A DNA stretch of 64,000 bases from Anarhynchus alexandrinus (Eukaryota; Chordata; Aves; Charadriiformes; Charadriidae): contig VUYV01000003.1 of NCBI GenBank assembly GCA_008711295.1, positions 8,336,515-8,400,514 of the forward strand. Reading direction: 5' to 3'. The notes beneath the pieces are model-generated. The model had not been told where the DNA came from, did not search any database, and saw nothing but the letters and a program-made list of their open reading frames with translations. This document shows, in pieces, positions 24,961 to 37,890 of this stretch. The position numbers and the translations under genes are program-made. Positions within the stretch are counted from its first letter, which is position 1. The number at the start of each line of letters is the position of its first letter.

Positions 24961-27900
24961 GTACAAAGACATCTGCCTAGAAATGAACGTGCGTTGAACT
25001 GTTCGTTTCATTACAGGTATTTAGGAGGTTGAATTTTTATGCAGTTAGCAGGGTAATGCACTATTATTTAAAAATTTATTAATAGCTATTGGATGAGAAT
25101 ATAACTAATACTTGCAATTGAAATCTGTGTTGATTAGGGTTACGCTATATATTGGTGCTGCTGGAAAGGCTTTTGTAATGAAATGTGTGCATTGCCAAAA
25201 CTTGAACAATCCTGTAGTCTGTTATCCCTCTTCCAAAAACTGGCAAAATAGTAAACAGGAAAGCAAAACCTCTCTAATGGGCTCATTCAATTATGAAATA
25301 CTGTGGAGGAGGTGCGGGAGGGGGAGAAGAAGAAATTCTTTCTAACCCTCGCAGTAATTAGTTGTTTGGCCCGGAGATGAAACCCAAAGTCCCTGACTTG
25401 GATTTAATGCCTGTTTAAACAGCAATTGCTTTTGTGTCCTAGAAATGATGCAACCCACATAGTGCCCATAATCCAAAACCAAGAGAAAATTTTTCAGACT
25501 TCTCACCTTAGCCTCTCCCTTTTAGTGACCATCGCTTTCATTTTTCAGAACTTGCCTCAGAACTACCCCTCAAATGAACAGCCAAGTTCTGTCTCCAGAA
25601 AACGTAGGGCTGAGTCATTAACTTCTTGGAGTCAATGACTGAATGCGCTCTTGCTTCAGTGGGATGAGGCTCACAATGAGCTGGTGAACAAAGCTTTTCC
25701 TTTTATGCGCTGAAGTCAAAGAAAAGGGTATTCAGCTGATCTAATTACCTGTCCAAACAGGGCAAACCAAGTAGAAAAAGAAGACCATGGGTCAGGTTTG
25801 GATCTGTGTTATGCTGCTGAAAACTTCAGGGTAATCAGTAATGCTAGTTCATATTTAAATTTGGCTCTGTGTCCACTTATCACATTAGTCTGAGTCTCAG
25901 AATCTGTAATCAGCAACCTGCAATTAACTCTCTGTGTTTGTACCCTTCTGATTAATCATAACACTCCGTACTATTATTAATGCAAACAGTTACCATGAAA
26001 TATTTCTTCATTAGTTCTGGCTGGTCGACTTTTTGTTTTTTCTCTTTCCTCCTGGAAAAAATAATTAGCCAGGAATAATACAATTAAGAATGTTTTAAAT
26101 CCATTCTATTAATTTGCTTTGTCTAATCAGTCGTGTGTTCCTCAGTCTCCTTTACGTTTTATCAGAGGAGCTTCTTCTGCACCAGTGCTTCTTCAAGGAC
26201 TGTTGTGTGAGCTGACTGTCCTCCCCTGGTGACTGTGCGATGTACGTATCAGTGGGGGCAGTGCCATGTAAGGCCTTGACCTTTAATTGGGACGAGTGAG
26301 TTAGCTGGACGGTGCTTGCATGTGAATCGCAGCCAACACTATTAGGCAACCCCAACCTGAGCTACATCCTCCCCTCGTAATGCTTCCATCTGGCATCATC
26401 AGGCAATACTGCTTTGCAAAATTCCACAGTGTTACAAACCCAGCGTGCGATGGGCAGGAGCAGCCAGTTGGAAAGACAAAGAATTGTCCTTCTCCTTCCC
26501 CTTCCTGATGCATGGGCTGCCAGGACAGGGAGATGGATTTCACTGGAGACGGGTGCAGTTCTGGTACTGGAATGAGCACTAAGCCCTGAGCTAGGGCTTT
26601 TCTAGAACAGTATTGTAAATTCACACTAAGATGATAGCATGAAATCATCGTATTACGGCGTCTATATTTGCACAGTGCAGACTCCATCCAGCAAACTTTA
26701 ACTTGGCAATTTTTTTTTAATGACTTCTCTTCCGTCTCCCCTTCTCCTTTTACCTTTTCCCCTTCCCTCCCCTCCCCTTCTCTTACCTTTTTTTCCCCTA
26801 TCGGACAAACCCAAGTGTTCAGTACATCTATATGGGTAACTAAATTATTTTAGAGATTGCTAGAAAACATAAAGCTTTTTAGCTAATGGCCAGGGGTTCA
26901 AACGCAGACTACACAAAGGTCAGAAAATTGTGGTAGCCTTTGTGTAAAGTGTTTTGTTGTTATTTTTTTCATTAGTGAAGAGTTAACTGGTGAAAACTAC
27001 TGGCCAAACTACCTCCTCAGTCACTGTGAGCATGAAGGGTGCTGGCAGGACCACATAGATGAGCACAACCATCTTCTGTAGAGTCATGGAAAACATCAGT
27101 CTCTAGGACAGAACCCAAGACCCACTTGCCAGCTTCTCAGTGATCCTGGCCAAGTCTGGCTCCTCGTCAGTCCAGAAGGAAAAGGTCAAAAGGAGAAGCG
27201 TAGCTCATTCTCTGTGATTAGGAGTGTGATGTACAAGAGGACAAAAGCACGAATGGGATTTGCTTGGTGCCTCCTTGTTCCACCTTTTGGGAAGATTTAC
27301 TCTGGAGACCTTTCAGTAATTCTTCAGACCAATGCTGGGGCAAGAGGCACGGACTAGGAGGTATTTTTTTCATATGTAGGCAAAATCATTTTGTTGTTGC
27401 TCTTCTGGGCTCCCAGGATTTAAATAAGGCATTGCCTTTGGGTATTATTTGAATACGAACAAAACTAGCATTTGATTTCCAGGAATTGAAGCTCTATTAC
27501 TGCTCAAGCAGCCTCCTGTCTCTGGCCTCTACAATTTGGAAGTAGGGAAAAATCCTAGCTCCGTTAATGTCTGGAAAAACCTAGGGGAGAGTTGTGTTTT
27601 GAGCCTATGCAGTACCTTGAAAGCTTAGGGGGAAGTTTTGTTCTCATTAAACTGAGCTAAAGTCAGGTTGCTTTAAATTCGTGGTTGTTACTGGTTTATT
27701 TCCTTGTACTTTGGTTCCTTCAGTCCTCTCATTAGTTAAGTCAGACCTGTCTTGCTGGGAAAATGGGGGGCTAAAAGGTCAGCCCCGGCTTCCCTTACAT
27801 CTCCCCAAAACAACATATCAGTTTGATAGAAGGCATCAGAGGAGGGAGATTTAAGAATTAATTATGTGATTGAAATGAAATGGGTTAAGGCTTTATTTCT

Positions 27901-28569
27901 GAGGAAAAAAATGCCCAAAAGTATAATCTTTCCCCATCACAGCAGTAGGCAGAGACATTATTAATGCCAAAGACATATTAGGATGAGAAGTTTGTAACTG
28001 GAGGCTTGCTGCAGCCAAGCTAAAAATGTAGTTACTTCAGCAGTTGCCAGTGAATAGAGAACCAGATATAAGCAGTAACATTTTCAGCCAAGGCAAATTA
28101 GCCCTTGTGGTACCTGAACATGAGAATACCTGCTCTACCTCAGTGCTGTTGTGATCTGGTGCAGAGAGGCAGAGACAGATGTAACAGAGGTAAATCCTTG
28201 ATTAGGGATAACACGGGAGATGGCCAAAACCTCTGGGTGTAGTGAGACAACCAGCATTAGCACTTTGGCTTTCTTCTGCAAACACCTTTGCTTTTTAATT
28301 CCAGAAAGAGTTCTTAACACTGAAGTGTCCTGCTGAGCCTCACGGTAAACTTTATTGCAGGAGGCCAGCTAAGCTGAACAGAGATTAGCCTGCCTCCATG
28401 GTCACTTGGCTCTCTTTCATTACATTCTGTGCTTTACTGTTTCGTGCCTTAATTTTTGTCTTCAATAGCTTTAAGCTTATTCCTTTCTGGCTTGAGGCTT
28501 GATCTTTTCCATCTCTTTCTTTTTGACTCTGCCTTTTTCTTTTCTCTTTGCTTCAGGGCTGGATAGTTT
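24961..28569. other. Non-coding DNA
   Basis: No gene is supported. A pyrimidine-rich tract at about 26725-26800 has four C runs at 26759-26777, a G-quadruplex motif on the - strand. At about 25610-25670 the words GAGTCAATGACTG and CTTCAGTGGG suggest another fragment of old sauropsid repeat, too short for a firm call. Short minus-strand frames are not recognisable. Confidence 0.6.
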
Positions 28570-28820
28570 CATAGAATCATAGAATGGTTAGGGTTGGAAG
28601 GGACCTTAAAGACCATCTAGTCCGACTCCCCTGCCATGGGCAGGGACACCTCCCACTAGACCAGATTGCTTCAAAGCCCCATCCAACCTAGCCTTGAATG
28701 CTCCCAGGGATGGAGCTTCCACAACTTCTCTGAGCAACCTGTTCCAGTGTCTCACCATCCTCACAGTAAAGAATTTCTTCCTAATATCTAATCTAAGTCT
28801 TTCAATTTGTTCTTTTAATG
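28570..28820 (-). mobile_element. CR1 LINE 3' end, 5'-truncated, avian type
   Basis: On the + strand it starts with two copies of CATAGAAT (28570-28585), followed by the GGTTGGAAGGGACC word of bird CR1 3' ends. The element is therefore on the - strand, with its 3' end at 28570. Its - strand frame (stop at 28606-28608) encodes the end of the CR1 ORF2 protein. The segment [17 protein letters not shown], then [15 protein letters not shown], is the well-known C-terminal part downstream of the reverse transcriptase. The inner limit is about 28820, after which similarity fades. Like most genomic CR1 copies it is severely 5'-truncated and lacks the endonuclease and catalytic reverse-transcriptase domains, so it cannot move. 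The frame of about 75 codons is still open, so this copy is younger than the one at 58965. Confidence 0.95.
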
Positions 28821-31800
28821 TTTTCTTTAACACTTCACTCCTGAAGGCAGGTATTCCAGACATTCGGGGGTGCAGTGCAGGTTGGGGATGGTGATTTCAC
28901 AGTGTTTGCCACTGTCTGTTTCCTACCCCCAAGTCGTCCATCACTGCTGCTTCCTGTTCCTCACCTTCCCAGACTGTGCTCAGTGTCCTACCATTTTCTT
29001 TTGCCATCCTATAGCAGCTGGTCCCAGCTTCTCCGGTGGAAGGGCTTGTAGGCAGTGCCCTCCGGCTGCCTGCCACAGGGCTGGAGACTGACTTGTCTCC
29101 AGGAGGTCTTGGTATTGCACAAAGCTCCCTGAAAGCAGCCTCTCCATCCCGGCCGTGCAAAGGCAAAGCTTCCTTGTTTGGGGCAGGAGAGAGGGGGAAG
29201 AGGATTATGAGACCCATTAACTCCAATGCCTATGAAAAATAACTTCTGCTCCTTTAATTCTTCACTTTATTTTGGTCTTTTCCATAGCAATGTTAATGAT
29301 TTGTTTTTCTTCTCACCATGCCTGCAGAGACAGTCCCCTCTCGCATTTTGTCTCTGTGGGATCTGCTCCTCCTTGCTGCCGCAGCTTTTTCTCTTTGGCT
29401 TTCAGCCCAGTTTCTCCACAGAAGTCACCTGTAAAAGGAGATATTATTTTTTTATTATGACTTTAACGTTCTTTGACCTGCTTGGTTTTTCTCATTCCCT
29501 CTCTGGTTTAGAGCTTTTCTTTTTGCAACCATTCTCTTAGCACATTTTTGCTCTTTTGTCGTCTTTTACACTTGCAGCAGCCAGAAAACAGCCTGCAGCT
29601 TAGGGTGAGGTGCAACTCCTCTCCTTCATAAGATGCATAAGATTTAGGTAGTTCGGAGACCACCTTAGCATTGCTACACACAGAAGATAGGAGCTTGGAG
29701 AAACAGTGCAGCGTTGCTAGTTGGAAGGGCTCCGTTAATAATAACCTGCAAATGACACAGAAAAGAAGCAGATTTCAGAGGAAGACTCTCTACTGCTCTT
29801 CACTTCTGTACAGTATATGATATCAGAATTAAAACCAGTTTTGAGTACATTCTCTTCACAGTAACTCTGTAGTAATTTAAACAGCTGCCAAAAGTGGACA
29901 GCACTGGAAAGGCAGGCGACATCCCTTTTAGTGTGGCTCTTCTACACCTCTTCATCTTCTGCACCTCTTCTCCTTCTGCACTTTCACAGATTTTCTCCCC
30001 TGAACCTCCAGGCACCTCCAGTGGCTCATCCTTGCCAATCCCTGTGAATGTGCTACCACTGCCTTTGGTATTTGCCACATCCTTCCTTAAATTCTCCTGT
30101 CAGGTGAGCATACATGGTCTCACTAATTTCCATGTTGCAGTGAGCATCTTCTGTTCTTAGTGCAAAAAGAGTTAGCTTCTTAATTGTGCCTCTGAATTAG
30201 GGGAAAAGGCTGCCTACTTCGGCTTTTTTTCTACCCTTCCCCCTTTCTTTTTTCCCCCCTTTTAGGAGTGCCCTTTATTACGAGAGTGACTTGTATCAGC
30301 AATGTAATTCCTCCAGCAAACTCACTCTGCTAATTTCAAGAGTCTGTTGGTGCTGGTTTATTCTTGTCATGTCAGATGCAGTAATCCAGTTTGCATTCAC
30401 GATTAGATTAGGAAAGACATGAAATACCTGCATTTGCAAAATTAGTGTGGATATTTACCAGTTGGCAGCTTGTTCTCTTACTTCCTTCCCACCTCACTGC
30501 TGGAAGCCCTTAATCCACTACTCAGATGTATAAGTTGATGCCACGCTGTGAATCAAGAAAATGTCTTTCTGCATTGTTAATTTCTGTGGCATAATCTCAC
30601 CTCATGTTGTCTTCATAGACATGTGCCATAGCATAACCTGATGAGATGTAACCTGTACTCTAATAGGCAGCAGGGAGGCTGCAGGGGAGGCAGCAGGCTG
30701 ACGATGCCTCCCACCAGCCCGTCTTCAGAGAGCCTTGCAAAAGGGAAAAAAAGGAGAAAAAAGGCAGGTTGGCTCACCTGGCTCCTATGGAAAGGCACAC
30801 AAAACCAACACTACCTCTGGTGAGATGTGCGTCATAAAGAGCTGGATGCTCTCTGTGGAAAATAATTGTCAGGGACCACCTTCGTTTTGTTCACCCCCTT
30901 TAGCGTGTCCCCGGGACCTGCAGGGCAGTGAACAGACAGAGAGCACAAGGCAACTTCTGAGCCTACAGCTGCCCACGGCTTGTTTCCAGAGCAGTGAGAG
31001 TTAAATGGGTGCTGGACACAATCAATGATTTGGAGGCTCAAAAGCCCCCTAAAGCCAACACTCAAACTCCACCTGGGTTTAAATTGACTCTTTCCCCTTT
31101 TTACATAAACAGGCTTCCCTGAACCTTGTTCTCTATGTGTCAACCCTCTGCTGAAACCAACCCACAGGTTGGCCATTTTCATGATTAAAATGCAGATACC
31201 TTTTTACTTTCCAGCACTTCTGCAATAGAAATGAGCATGCCCAGCCATGAAACTCCACTTTATAGCAGGAGCTAATTCTTGCAGTTCAATTTCTTGCTCC
31301 CATTTTTTCCCCACACGTGATCTCTCCTTCCTCCAACCCCTAATACTCTCTTAACTCAAATTGGATCTCCTCCCTGGTTCGACAAGAGTCCAAAAGCAAG
31401 AGCAGGAAATAAAGGCATGCCTCACATCCAGACCTCGGTTTTGTTTGCAGTCGGCAGAGGATGAATAGATGGGCCACGCCGCATTAGCCAAGGGCTGCTG
31501 AGGTGTTTGTTCTTCAGCACCAGCCGGGGACGTGTATTTCTAAGGCAATAAGTCCCTTGTGAGAAAACACTGCTGGTAACTCTTTTATGTTTAATCTGCT
31601 GGGATGCTAGTCTGAGCCCCGTGACGTATTATGACAATATCATCCCAGAGTTACAAACCTGTGTGCTCTTCTGCCAGGGAAATGTTTTTTCCAAATATGC
31701 TGAAAGCTGCCAACTAGCTGTTTGTGCAGCTTAGTAAATTCTAGGTAATTTTCTTCTTGGAAAAGTGGAAAGAGAGCAAGGGAAAACAATAAAGAAAAAT

Positions 31801-31849
31801 AATCTACAATTCCCCAGAAATTACCTAGAATCATCCCTCAGGAAAAGCA
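28821..31849. other. Non-coding DNA between the CR1 element and the second CpG island
   Basis: No gene is supported. The stretch has many pyrimidine-rich patches (for example 28480-28560 and 30218-30262). Short frames on both strands overlap each other without any recognisable domain. A small direct repeat (CATAAGAT, GCATAAGAT) lies near 29627-29643. Confidence 0.6.
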
Positions 31850-32780
31850 TCGGGGATGCTCTTTCCTTTCCTGCCTGCAAAGCTGCTCACGTGCTGCCGC
31901 TGCCCCGTGGCACTTCCACCCTCTGCCTCAACCTCTGCAGCCGCCATCGCCGCTCGCTCTCTGCCCGCAGCCTGCGGCCGCACGCAGGTCCCCCCGCGCG
32001 CAGGCTGCTCCCCGCTTTCCCAAGGAGCGGGGCTGGTCCTCTCTGACTCCCAGAAGCTGCCTCTCCTACGTCTTGCCCCCGCTGCCTGCCGCCCCCGGAT
32101 GGGCTGCCCGGAGAGATGTGCTTCCAGCCTGCCGGTGGCTGGACGGGCGCGGGAGCGGGCAGGCAGCCTGCCACATCATCTCAGGGCCGCCATCCGGAGA
32201 GGAGGGCGGCCATTCCTCATGGGCAGGCTTTTCCCAGCCGAGGATTCATCCGGCCAGATCAGGGCAGTTGGCCGGTATCTCCCAGGGCAAAAGCCGCCGT
32301 CCCTCGAGCAGCCAGGAAGCTAGACAGCAAAATCCCAGCAGTTGTGTCTCCTCCCTGGTGCACGCCAGCATGGAGGAGGAAAAGGCTGTTTTCCTCCCCA
32401 TGGTGGCCTTGCCAGGGGCCGAGAGCTGGGTGGGAGCCGGTGTGAGGTGTGGAGATGAGGGCTGCAGCGCTCAGGCCCCCACAAGTCACCTGCTGCCTCA
32501 CAGGGTGTGAGATGAGCCCCGATTTGGGTGAGGCCGGGTGCTGATGGGGGGAGCCTGGGTGTCCATGGCTGTCCTTGGCTGGAAGGGAGCGATGCAGCCA
32601 GACTGCAGCTGCCTTCCACACGGGCAGTGCGGGTGTTCTCTCCTCAAATACTTTCCCCCACCAGGAGACACCGCTTGCCTCCGAGTTTCCAGAAATGCTC
32701 TGGGCCCCCCCCGCCTATCCTCGTGCAAGGTGCCACCCCGCTACTGCCAGGACATCCGTAACAGAAAGATTTGGAGATGG
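31850..32780. promoter_or_regulatory. Second CpG island with GC-rich shoulder
   Basis: CpG density is high from about 31910 to 32330, including a GCGGCCGC (NotI-type) site at 31974-31981 and runs such as CCGCGCGC. GC-rich but less CpG-dense sequence continues to about 32780. AT-rich DNA flanks both sides. Vertebrate islands of this kind usually mark a promoter, either of a non-coding RNA or an alternative promoter of a gene. The many overlapping open frames on both strands (for example 31856-32323 on + and 32259-32621 on -) contradict each other and resemble no protein. An AATAAA motif lies at about 32848-32853. Direction and product are unknown. Confidence 0.6.
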
Positions 32781-32972
32781 GGGAGTCTGGCCTGAGCTGT
32801 GGCTGGGCAGAGAGGGTGAGGGAGTGAAGAAGTTTAAGCAAAAGCAAAAATAAAAGCCTCTCACAATTTTCATATAACTGTTGACATACGAAAGCTTAGC
32901 GACAGTTTATTTAAAGCGACTCTGTTACCTATTAAATTGCAAAAGACCGAGTCCTTTGGTATTCATGAAGAA

Positions 32973-32986
32973 GAATTCATGAATTC
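32973..32986. repeat. 14-bp perfect palindrome
   Basis: GAATTCATGAATTC reads the same on both strands and contains two EcoRI-type hexamers. ATTCATGAA also occurs just upstream at 32961-32969, giving a small local repeat. A function is not evident. Confidence 0.7.
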
Positions 32987-35416
32987 CATAACAGTTAACT
33001 TTAAAAATGCAGCAATATGCTGAATGCTGATTACTGCGCTGTGTAAAAAAAAAAAAAAAGGACAAAAAAAAAATCAGAGCAATATTTTATTCTGTTATTT
33101 TCATTCCAAGTTGATTTCATTGCTTCGGCAGGCACAGTGCTAACAGCTGTAACCCTATACTGCTCTCATGAATGGCTCCAAAGCCCCCTTCTCTATCTCT
33201 GCCGTTTGCCCACAACACCGCAAAAGAGCGCACGTGGTTGCCGAGAAAGGCTTGCAAGAGCTAAGGATAGGAAAAAAAGCAGGGTGGGAGTGGGAGTGCC
33301 AGGGACGAAGTTAAGAGTTAAAGTCTTAGTAGTGTATCATCAGTGGTGCACTGGCTTGTTCACGCTCCCGCTCCGCGACTTGAAACTGAGGGTGGTAAAA
33401 ACAAGATGTTCAAAACCCATCTAGATGGTTTCTCGGGGGGTGCTGTATAAATGCGATAACCGTCACCAGTGAGAGTAAAGCAAACAGCAGGAAAAAAAAA
33501 GTAGGCAGCCTGGTCTTTGGTGAATTCACTCTGAGTCTTAGGTGTCAGGAACCATTGTACTTATCATCTGAAACCCGACGCCCAGCCTTACCCCGGCTCT
33601 CCATCAGCCCTTGGACTGCAGTGAGCAAACTTCTTCTGAAGGATTGTCGGTTTGTAGCCAGCGCAGGCAACGCGTCTCTGTCAGGAACAGTAATGCGTGT
33701 CGACAAGTGCACATTAATTTTAGATTATTCATCCTGACAAGGCTGTTGATTTGGAGGTTTGCTGCAACTGTTGGTTTAAACAGGCACAGAAGGAAGCTAG
33801 AGGCATGAACAAAACCCAAAAGGGGACTTCTGGGAGGGGAGCTAATATCCTGATGAAAAGTCTTCCTAAATTTGTCTAGAGCTCAGCTTTGAGCTTGGAA
33901 AGCTGAAGTGAAATAGAGATGTATTTCAAGGTCTAGCAGCACAGGAGAGGTAACCATGGCAATTTAACCTATTCAGGCTGAGATAGGAAGAAGCGGGATC
34001 GAGTTCCTTCGGTCCTTTTTTATACAGAAAATGCTTCGTGTACGATAAAGGATGAAGGAAAGGTGGTCAACAAATGAATAAAGGAAATTAAATAAAATCC
34101 GTGGAGCAGCAGGCTGTCCTGTGCTCCAGGGCTGCTGGGGAGGTGTCCGACTCAGCCACTCCTCACAGCTAGGGCTGACAAAAATGCCGCATTAGATTTT
34201 ACACCCAATAAAGTTAATGATAAACCGCCCCCCTGACTTGAAAGAAGAAAGGATTTCGCTTCACATCACCAAGACGAGCTCTGTGAGGGACTTCTCTCAC
34301 AGAAGCGTATAGACAGATACAGCTCACTGGCATGTGGTTCAGAAGGGCCTTCATCTCAGAAGGAAAAAACAGAGTAAGCTGGAGGAGTTTTCTTCAGCGT
34401 GTGCAAAGCATCCACATCTGCTATCTGCTGTGCAAAACAGGCGTAACTCTCTCGCTGCCCACCGGACCGCCTGTATTGCTGCACACCCAGGGCCGTGGAG
34501 CACTTCAGTGAGTTGCTCTCATGTCAAGTGATGCAAATGCATTCATAAGACTTTGGGAACAACTTCATGGATCATCCATTTTCATGGATCACGGGTCATT
34601 TAAAAAAAAAAAAAAAGACTAACAAGCAGTTGATAAAATTATTGAGCTCCTATTCACTCTCCTTAATATTTATCTCTGAGTTGTTACCCTGAAACCAATA
34701 AAACTGAGTGAGTAAACTCCAGTCACCTTTCAAGGGACATACAACGTGTCACAGAGTAAAATTGTCTGCTATCCTCATGAGCGAGAGGAGGATTGATATA
34801 AGAAAAGGAGTGGGAGATACTGTGTATTCAGGTTCCATTATTATTTTTTTTATAAAAGATGCAGGCAAACATCAGAAATATAGGTGGGTGCGATAGCATC
34901 AGCGTGCCTTGCTCTTACAGTGGTGAGGAATGTCACAGCTGTGGGGCAGGAGGCTGATTCTGTACCTCCTACCATCAGGCATCAGTGTTTGCTTTTCTCT
35001 GAAGACTACATTTTTAATGCGCATTGCGCAACTACAGGCAAGACTTCTTTAACATTATCTTTTGATAACCACAGCTTAATGGTCTTCACATTCACATAGT
35101 CAGACAATAGTTCTTGTCGTGCATCAACTTTTCTATTATTAAAATAAAATTCCGGTAAAAAATAACTTCTTTGAGATTTCCACACAGAGAGTACAAAGAG
35201 CTAAAACTGCCATCATCTTTGAAACTTCAGCAGCAAGCAGACTCTGTTCCAGAGGTCTAAGTGTTTGACGTTCTCCTCAAGGAACGATTTAGCCCATGGA
35301 CTGTTGGTATTTGCAATAATGGTTATTTTGGTGAATATGGACCAGAGTGTTCCAGATGATCAAGGCTTTGGACCCAGGTTTCATTCGTTCTTGCAAAAGT
35401 GCCGCCTTCTTGTACT

Positions 35417-35436
35417 GGGGGGTGGGAGGGAGAGGG
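35417..35436 (+). other. Putative G-quadruplex motif with short loops
   Basis: G runs at 35417-35422, 35424-35426, 35428-35430 and 35434-35436 are separated by loops of 1, 1 and 3 bases. Short loops generally favour a stable fold. It is isolated in non-coding DNA, away from the CpG islands. Confidence 0.65.
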
Positions 35437-37599
35437 CTTGAGGGAGTGTATGGGATTTACTGCTGAGGTTAGTAGATCTCCGTTCTGGGAAGTATAGCAG
35501 AAATGCCAGCCAGGTCTCAAGAGACTGATCCTTCTGTTATTTTGGTTGTGAGTACCAAAATTCACAGCAGTGACAGTTTAGTGCTATTGGCTAATGATTA
35601 CAGGGTGTTTTCCCAGAGGGTGTGTCGCTGCCCATTCACCATACTCCTCACCTGGAACCCCCCTGCTATTTAACCTCTGCCCTTCCCTGCAGTAGGAACA
35701 GTGCCAGGTAGGGAGGTGGAGAAAGGGGCAACTTCACAGTTAAATAAGTCATCTCCCTCTGGCTGTGGTATTAATATTGGAGGCAGAATGTAAACTGGTT
35801 GATGAACCTTGACGTAGAGCCAAGGGTCTATTGGAGGGGTTGGAAGGATCGTGAAGGAAGGCTCAGGCTTCAGGTGCATATAGGTTGCTGCTGGGAAACA
35901 TCGGTGTCTCACAGTCACGTGCAGCTGAACGCTCTCTGAGGGCAAAGGGGTGTCTGCAGCCCCGTGGACTTTCAGACCAACACACGCAGCAAGGTGGGTG
36001 TAGCTTTCCCAACAGAGGATGAGCGGCCCAAGTGAGTAATCGACTAAATAGCATGAAATCTGGCAATGCTCAGCCATCTGAATTCAGGTGAAAAATGTAG
36101 GCTGAGTTACTGAACCTGCTGCTGCTCCCAGCAGCAGCACTAAGCTGGGAAGCCGTTAACGCGCTTTCCCTCATGTCAGCCTTACCAGCCACTTGCAGCT
36201 GGATGGGCCCAAGGCAGAGGGCCCTAATTTAGCCTGACTTCTTAAACTAAGCAAATTGTTTATGGCAGCATGTGAGTGGGTTTTTTGCCTGGGCACGTCT
36301 GCCCCACTGCCTTAACGTTATTTTACTTTTATATGCAGAACTTTGTACCTTACTGTTGCTTTCCTTTCCTTCCCCTCCTGCCTGCCCCAGCATCTGCAGG
36401 TTTAGGCAAGGGATGACCGAGACTGCTATGACCTGCAGTTGATTCCCTAACTGGAAAGGGGGGTGGAAGGGGCAGACAATTCACCCTCAGACTGCAGCAG
36501 ACTGTGGAGGGGGTTATGTGGCGTGTTTGATTATACGAAGAAAACCTTGTTTTGAGTCCCAATCAATTACAGCTAACTCATTTCAAAAGATTATGGTTTG
36601 TGAGTGCAGCGGCATTACAGAGTGGAAGGGTGAGGTTTGTGGGCTCTTCCTTCACTCCTGAGGCAAGCTAAAGGTATAAAAAAAAAAAAAAAGGCTAGAG
36701 CTATGATTTTGTAGGATGGCCTTTGAAATCAGATAAACACTGAGTAAGAAACTCTTTACCCATCACCATTCTGTGCTCTCAAATGCCGTACTAACTGTTT
36801 TACATACCAATGCTTACAGGATTTTTCTTTTTCCTTTAGCCATAGCTGTTTCACTAAGATTAAATAACAAACTCCAGGATTTTCTAATATTTGAGTGTGT
36901 TGTAATTTTAGTGGTCATCCTTAATCTTTTTTCCCTAGCACAGCTCTTTCTCTCATCAGCTTAATATTTAAACTGGATTCATTTTTAATGCCTTAATATG
37001 CAAACACATTTATGTCAAAATTGATTCAATATTTAAACTTGTTCAGTTTCAAACACATTTTATGCTTCAGCTGCTTCAAGTTGTAGATTATTTCAAACGT
37101 GGAATTGATTCCAAAATTAGGCAGGTTTAAATGTTCAGTCAATTTATTTTAAACTATGTGTGTGTTTTAGAGACCTGTATTGAGAAATGATAATTTTTTT
37201 TTCACTGGTGCTTTTGCAGTTCACAGTGTGTCAGCAGTTTGAAAGTAAGTCTCTGCGCATATGGCTATTCATGGCTTGCCTAAAGTTTAACCAAGTCTAC
37301 TATATGACTTAGAAAATGGTAAATGGTTACCCCGTGCTGAATGTGTTATATAGACCAGCTAACCTCAGAAACATATTTTTATCTGTCTTCAAAAATGTTT
37401 GTTGAAACTTAAGGTGAAAATCTATATATCTGCCTGTCTGTATATTTCAACATATAAAATAATGCCCTTCCAAAATACCGTTTCCAAACATAATCTAGGT
37501 TGCATTTGTGGAACACCTTGGACAGACAGAAATGGGATGTGGTGGTGTGTTAGCTAGAAGGGAAGGGGATCTGCAATCGCCACTGACCTCCATTGAGAG

Positions 37600-37890
37600 G
37601 ATCCCGGCAATGTCAGTCAACTCTCTCCTCCATGTGAGAACCTGCATACTCTGAACCCTGAGAAAGGGTACTGGGTGTTTCAGGAAGCAGCATCTTTGCT
37701 CTGCATCCTAGCACTGTTGCTCCACTGCGTAAAACAGACAAATATTTTTTGGAGTAGAAATTGAAAGCAGGTTTCCAGACTCTCAGGTGAGTATCCTAAC
37801 CACAGAGCTATAAAGTCCCTCTCGTTTCTCTTTTGTACTTATGGATGCTTAATTATTTATGCAAAGTGGCATAAAATAAACATGAGAGAT
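37600..37890 (-). repeat. Ancient interspersed repeat with a tRNA-like segment (SINE-type)
   Basis: On the - strand, about 37825 down to 37751, the sequence resembles a tRNA-derived SINE head. A box-A-like TAGCTCTGTGGTTAGGATAC is followed by GTCTGGAAACCTG and a box-B-like GCTTTCAATTTC about 30 bases further on. The + strand words GGTGAGTATCCTAACCAC and TTAATTATTTATGCAAAGTG match, from memory, a repeat that is frequent in turtle and bird genomes. Similarity appears to continue beyond the tRNA-like part on both sides, so the boundaries are approximate. Box B is clearly degraded, so transcription by RNA polymerase III is unlikely. Confidence 0.55.

Larger units (their letters stand above)
32781..37599. 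other. Non-coding DNA
   Basis: No gene is supported. Items seen are a 14-bp perfect palindrome at 32973-32986, A runs at 33045-33059, 34602-34616 and 36678-36692, a pair of TTCATGGATCA words 17 bases apart (34564 and 34581), and a G-quadruplex motif at 35417-35436. The AT-rich stretch 36960-37150 is repeat-free and may be a conserved element, but this cannot be judged from one sequence. Confidence 0.6.

Noticed and set aside
29640..29750. Possible third MIR tail in + orientation ending in AATAATAACC
   Set aside because: Only scattered words agree and the order of blocks is not kept.
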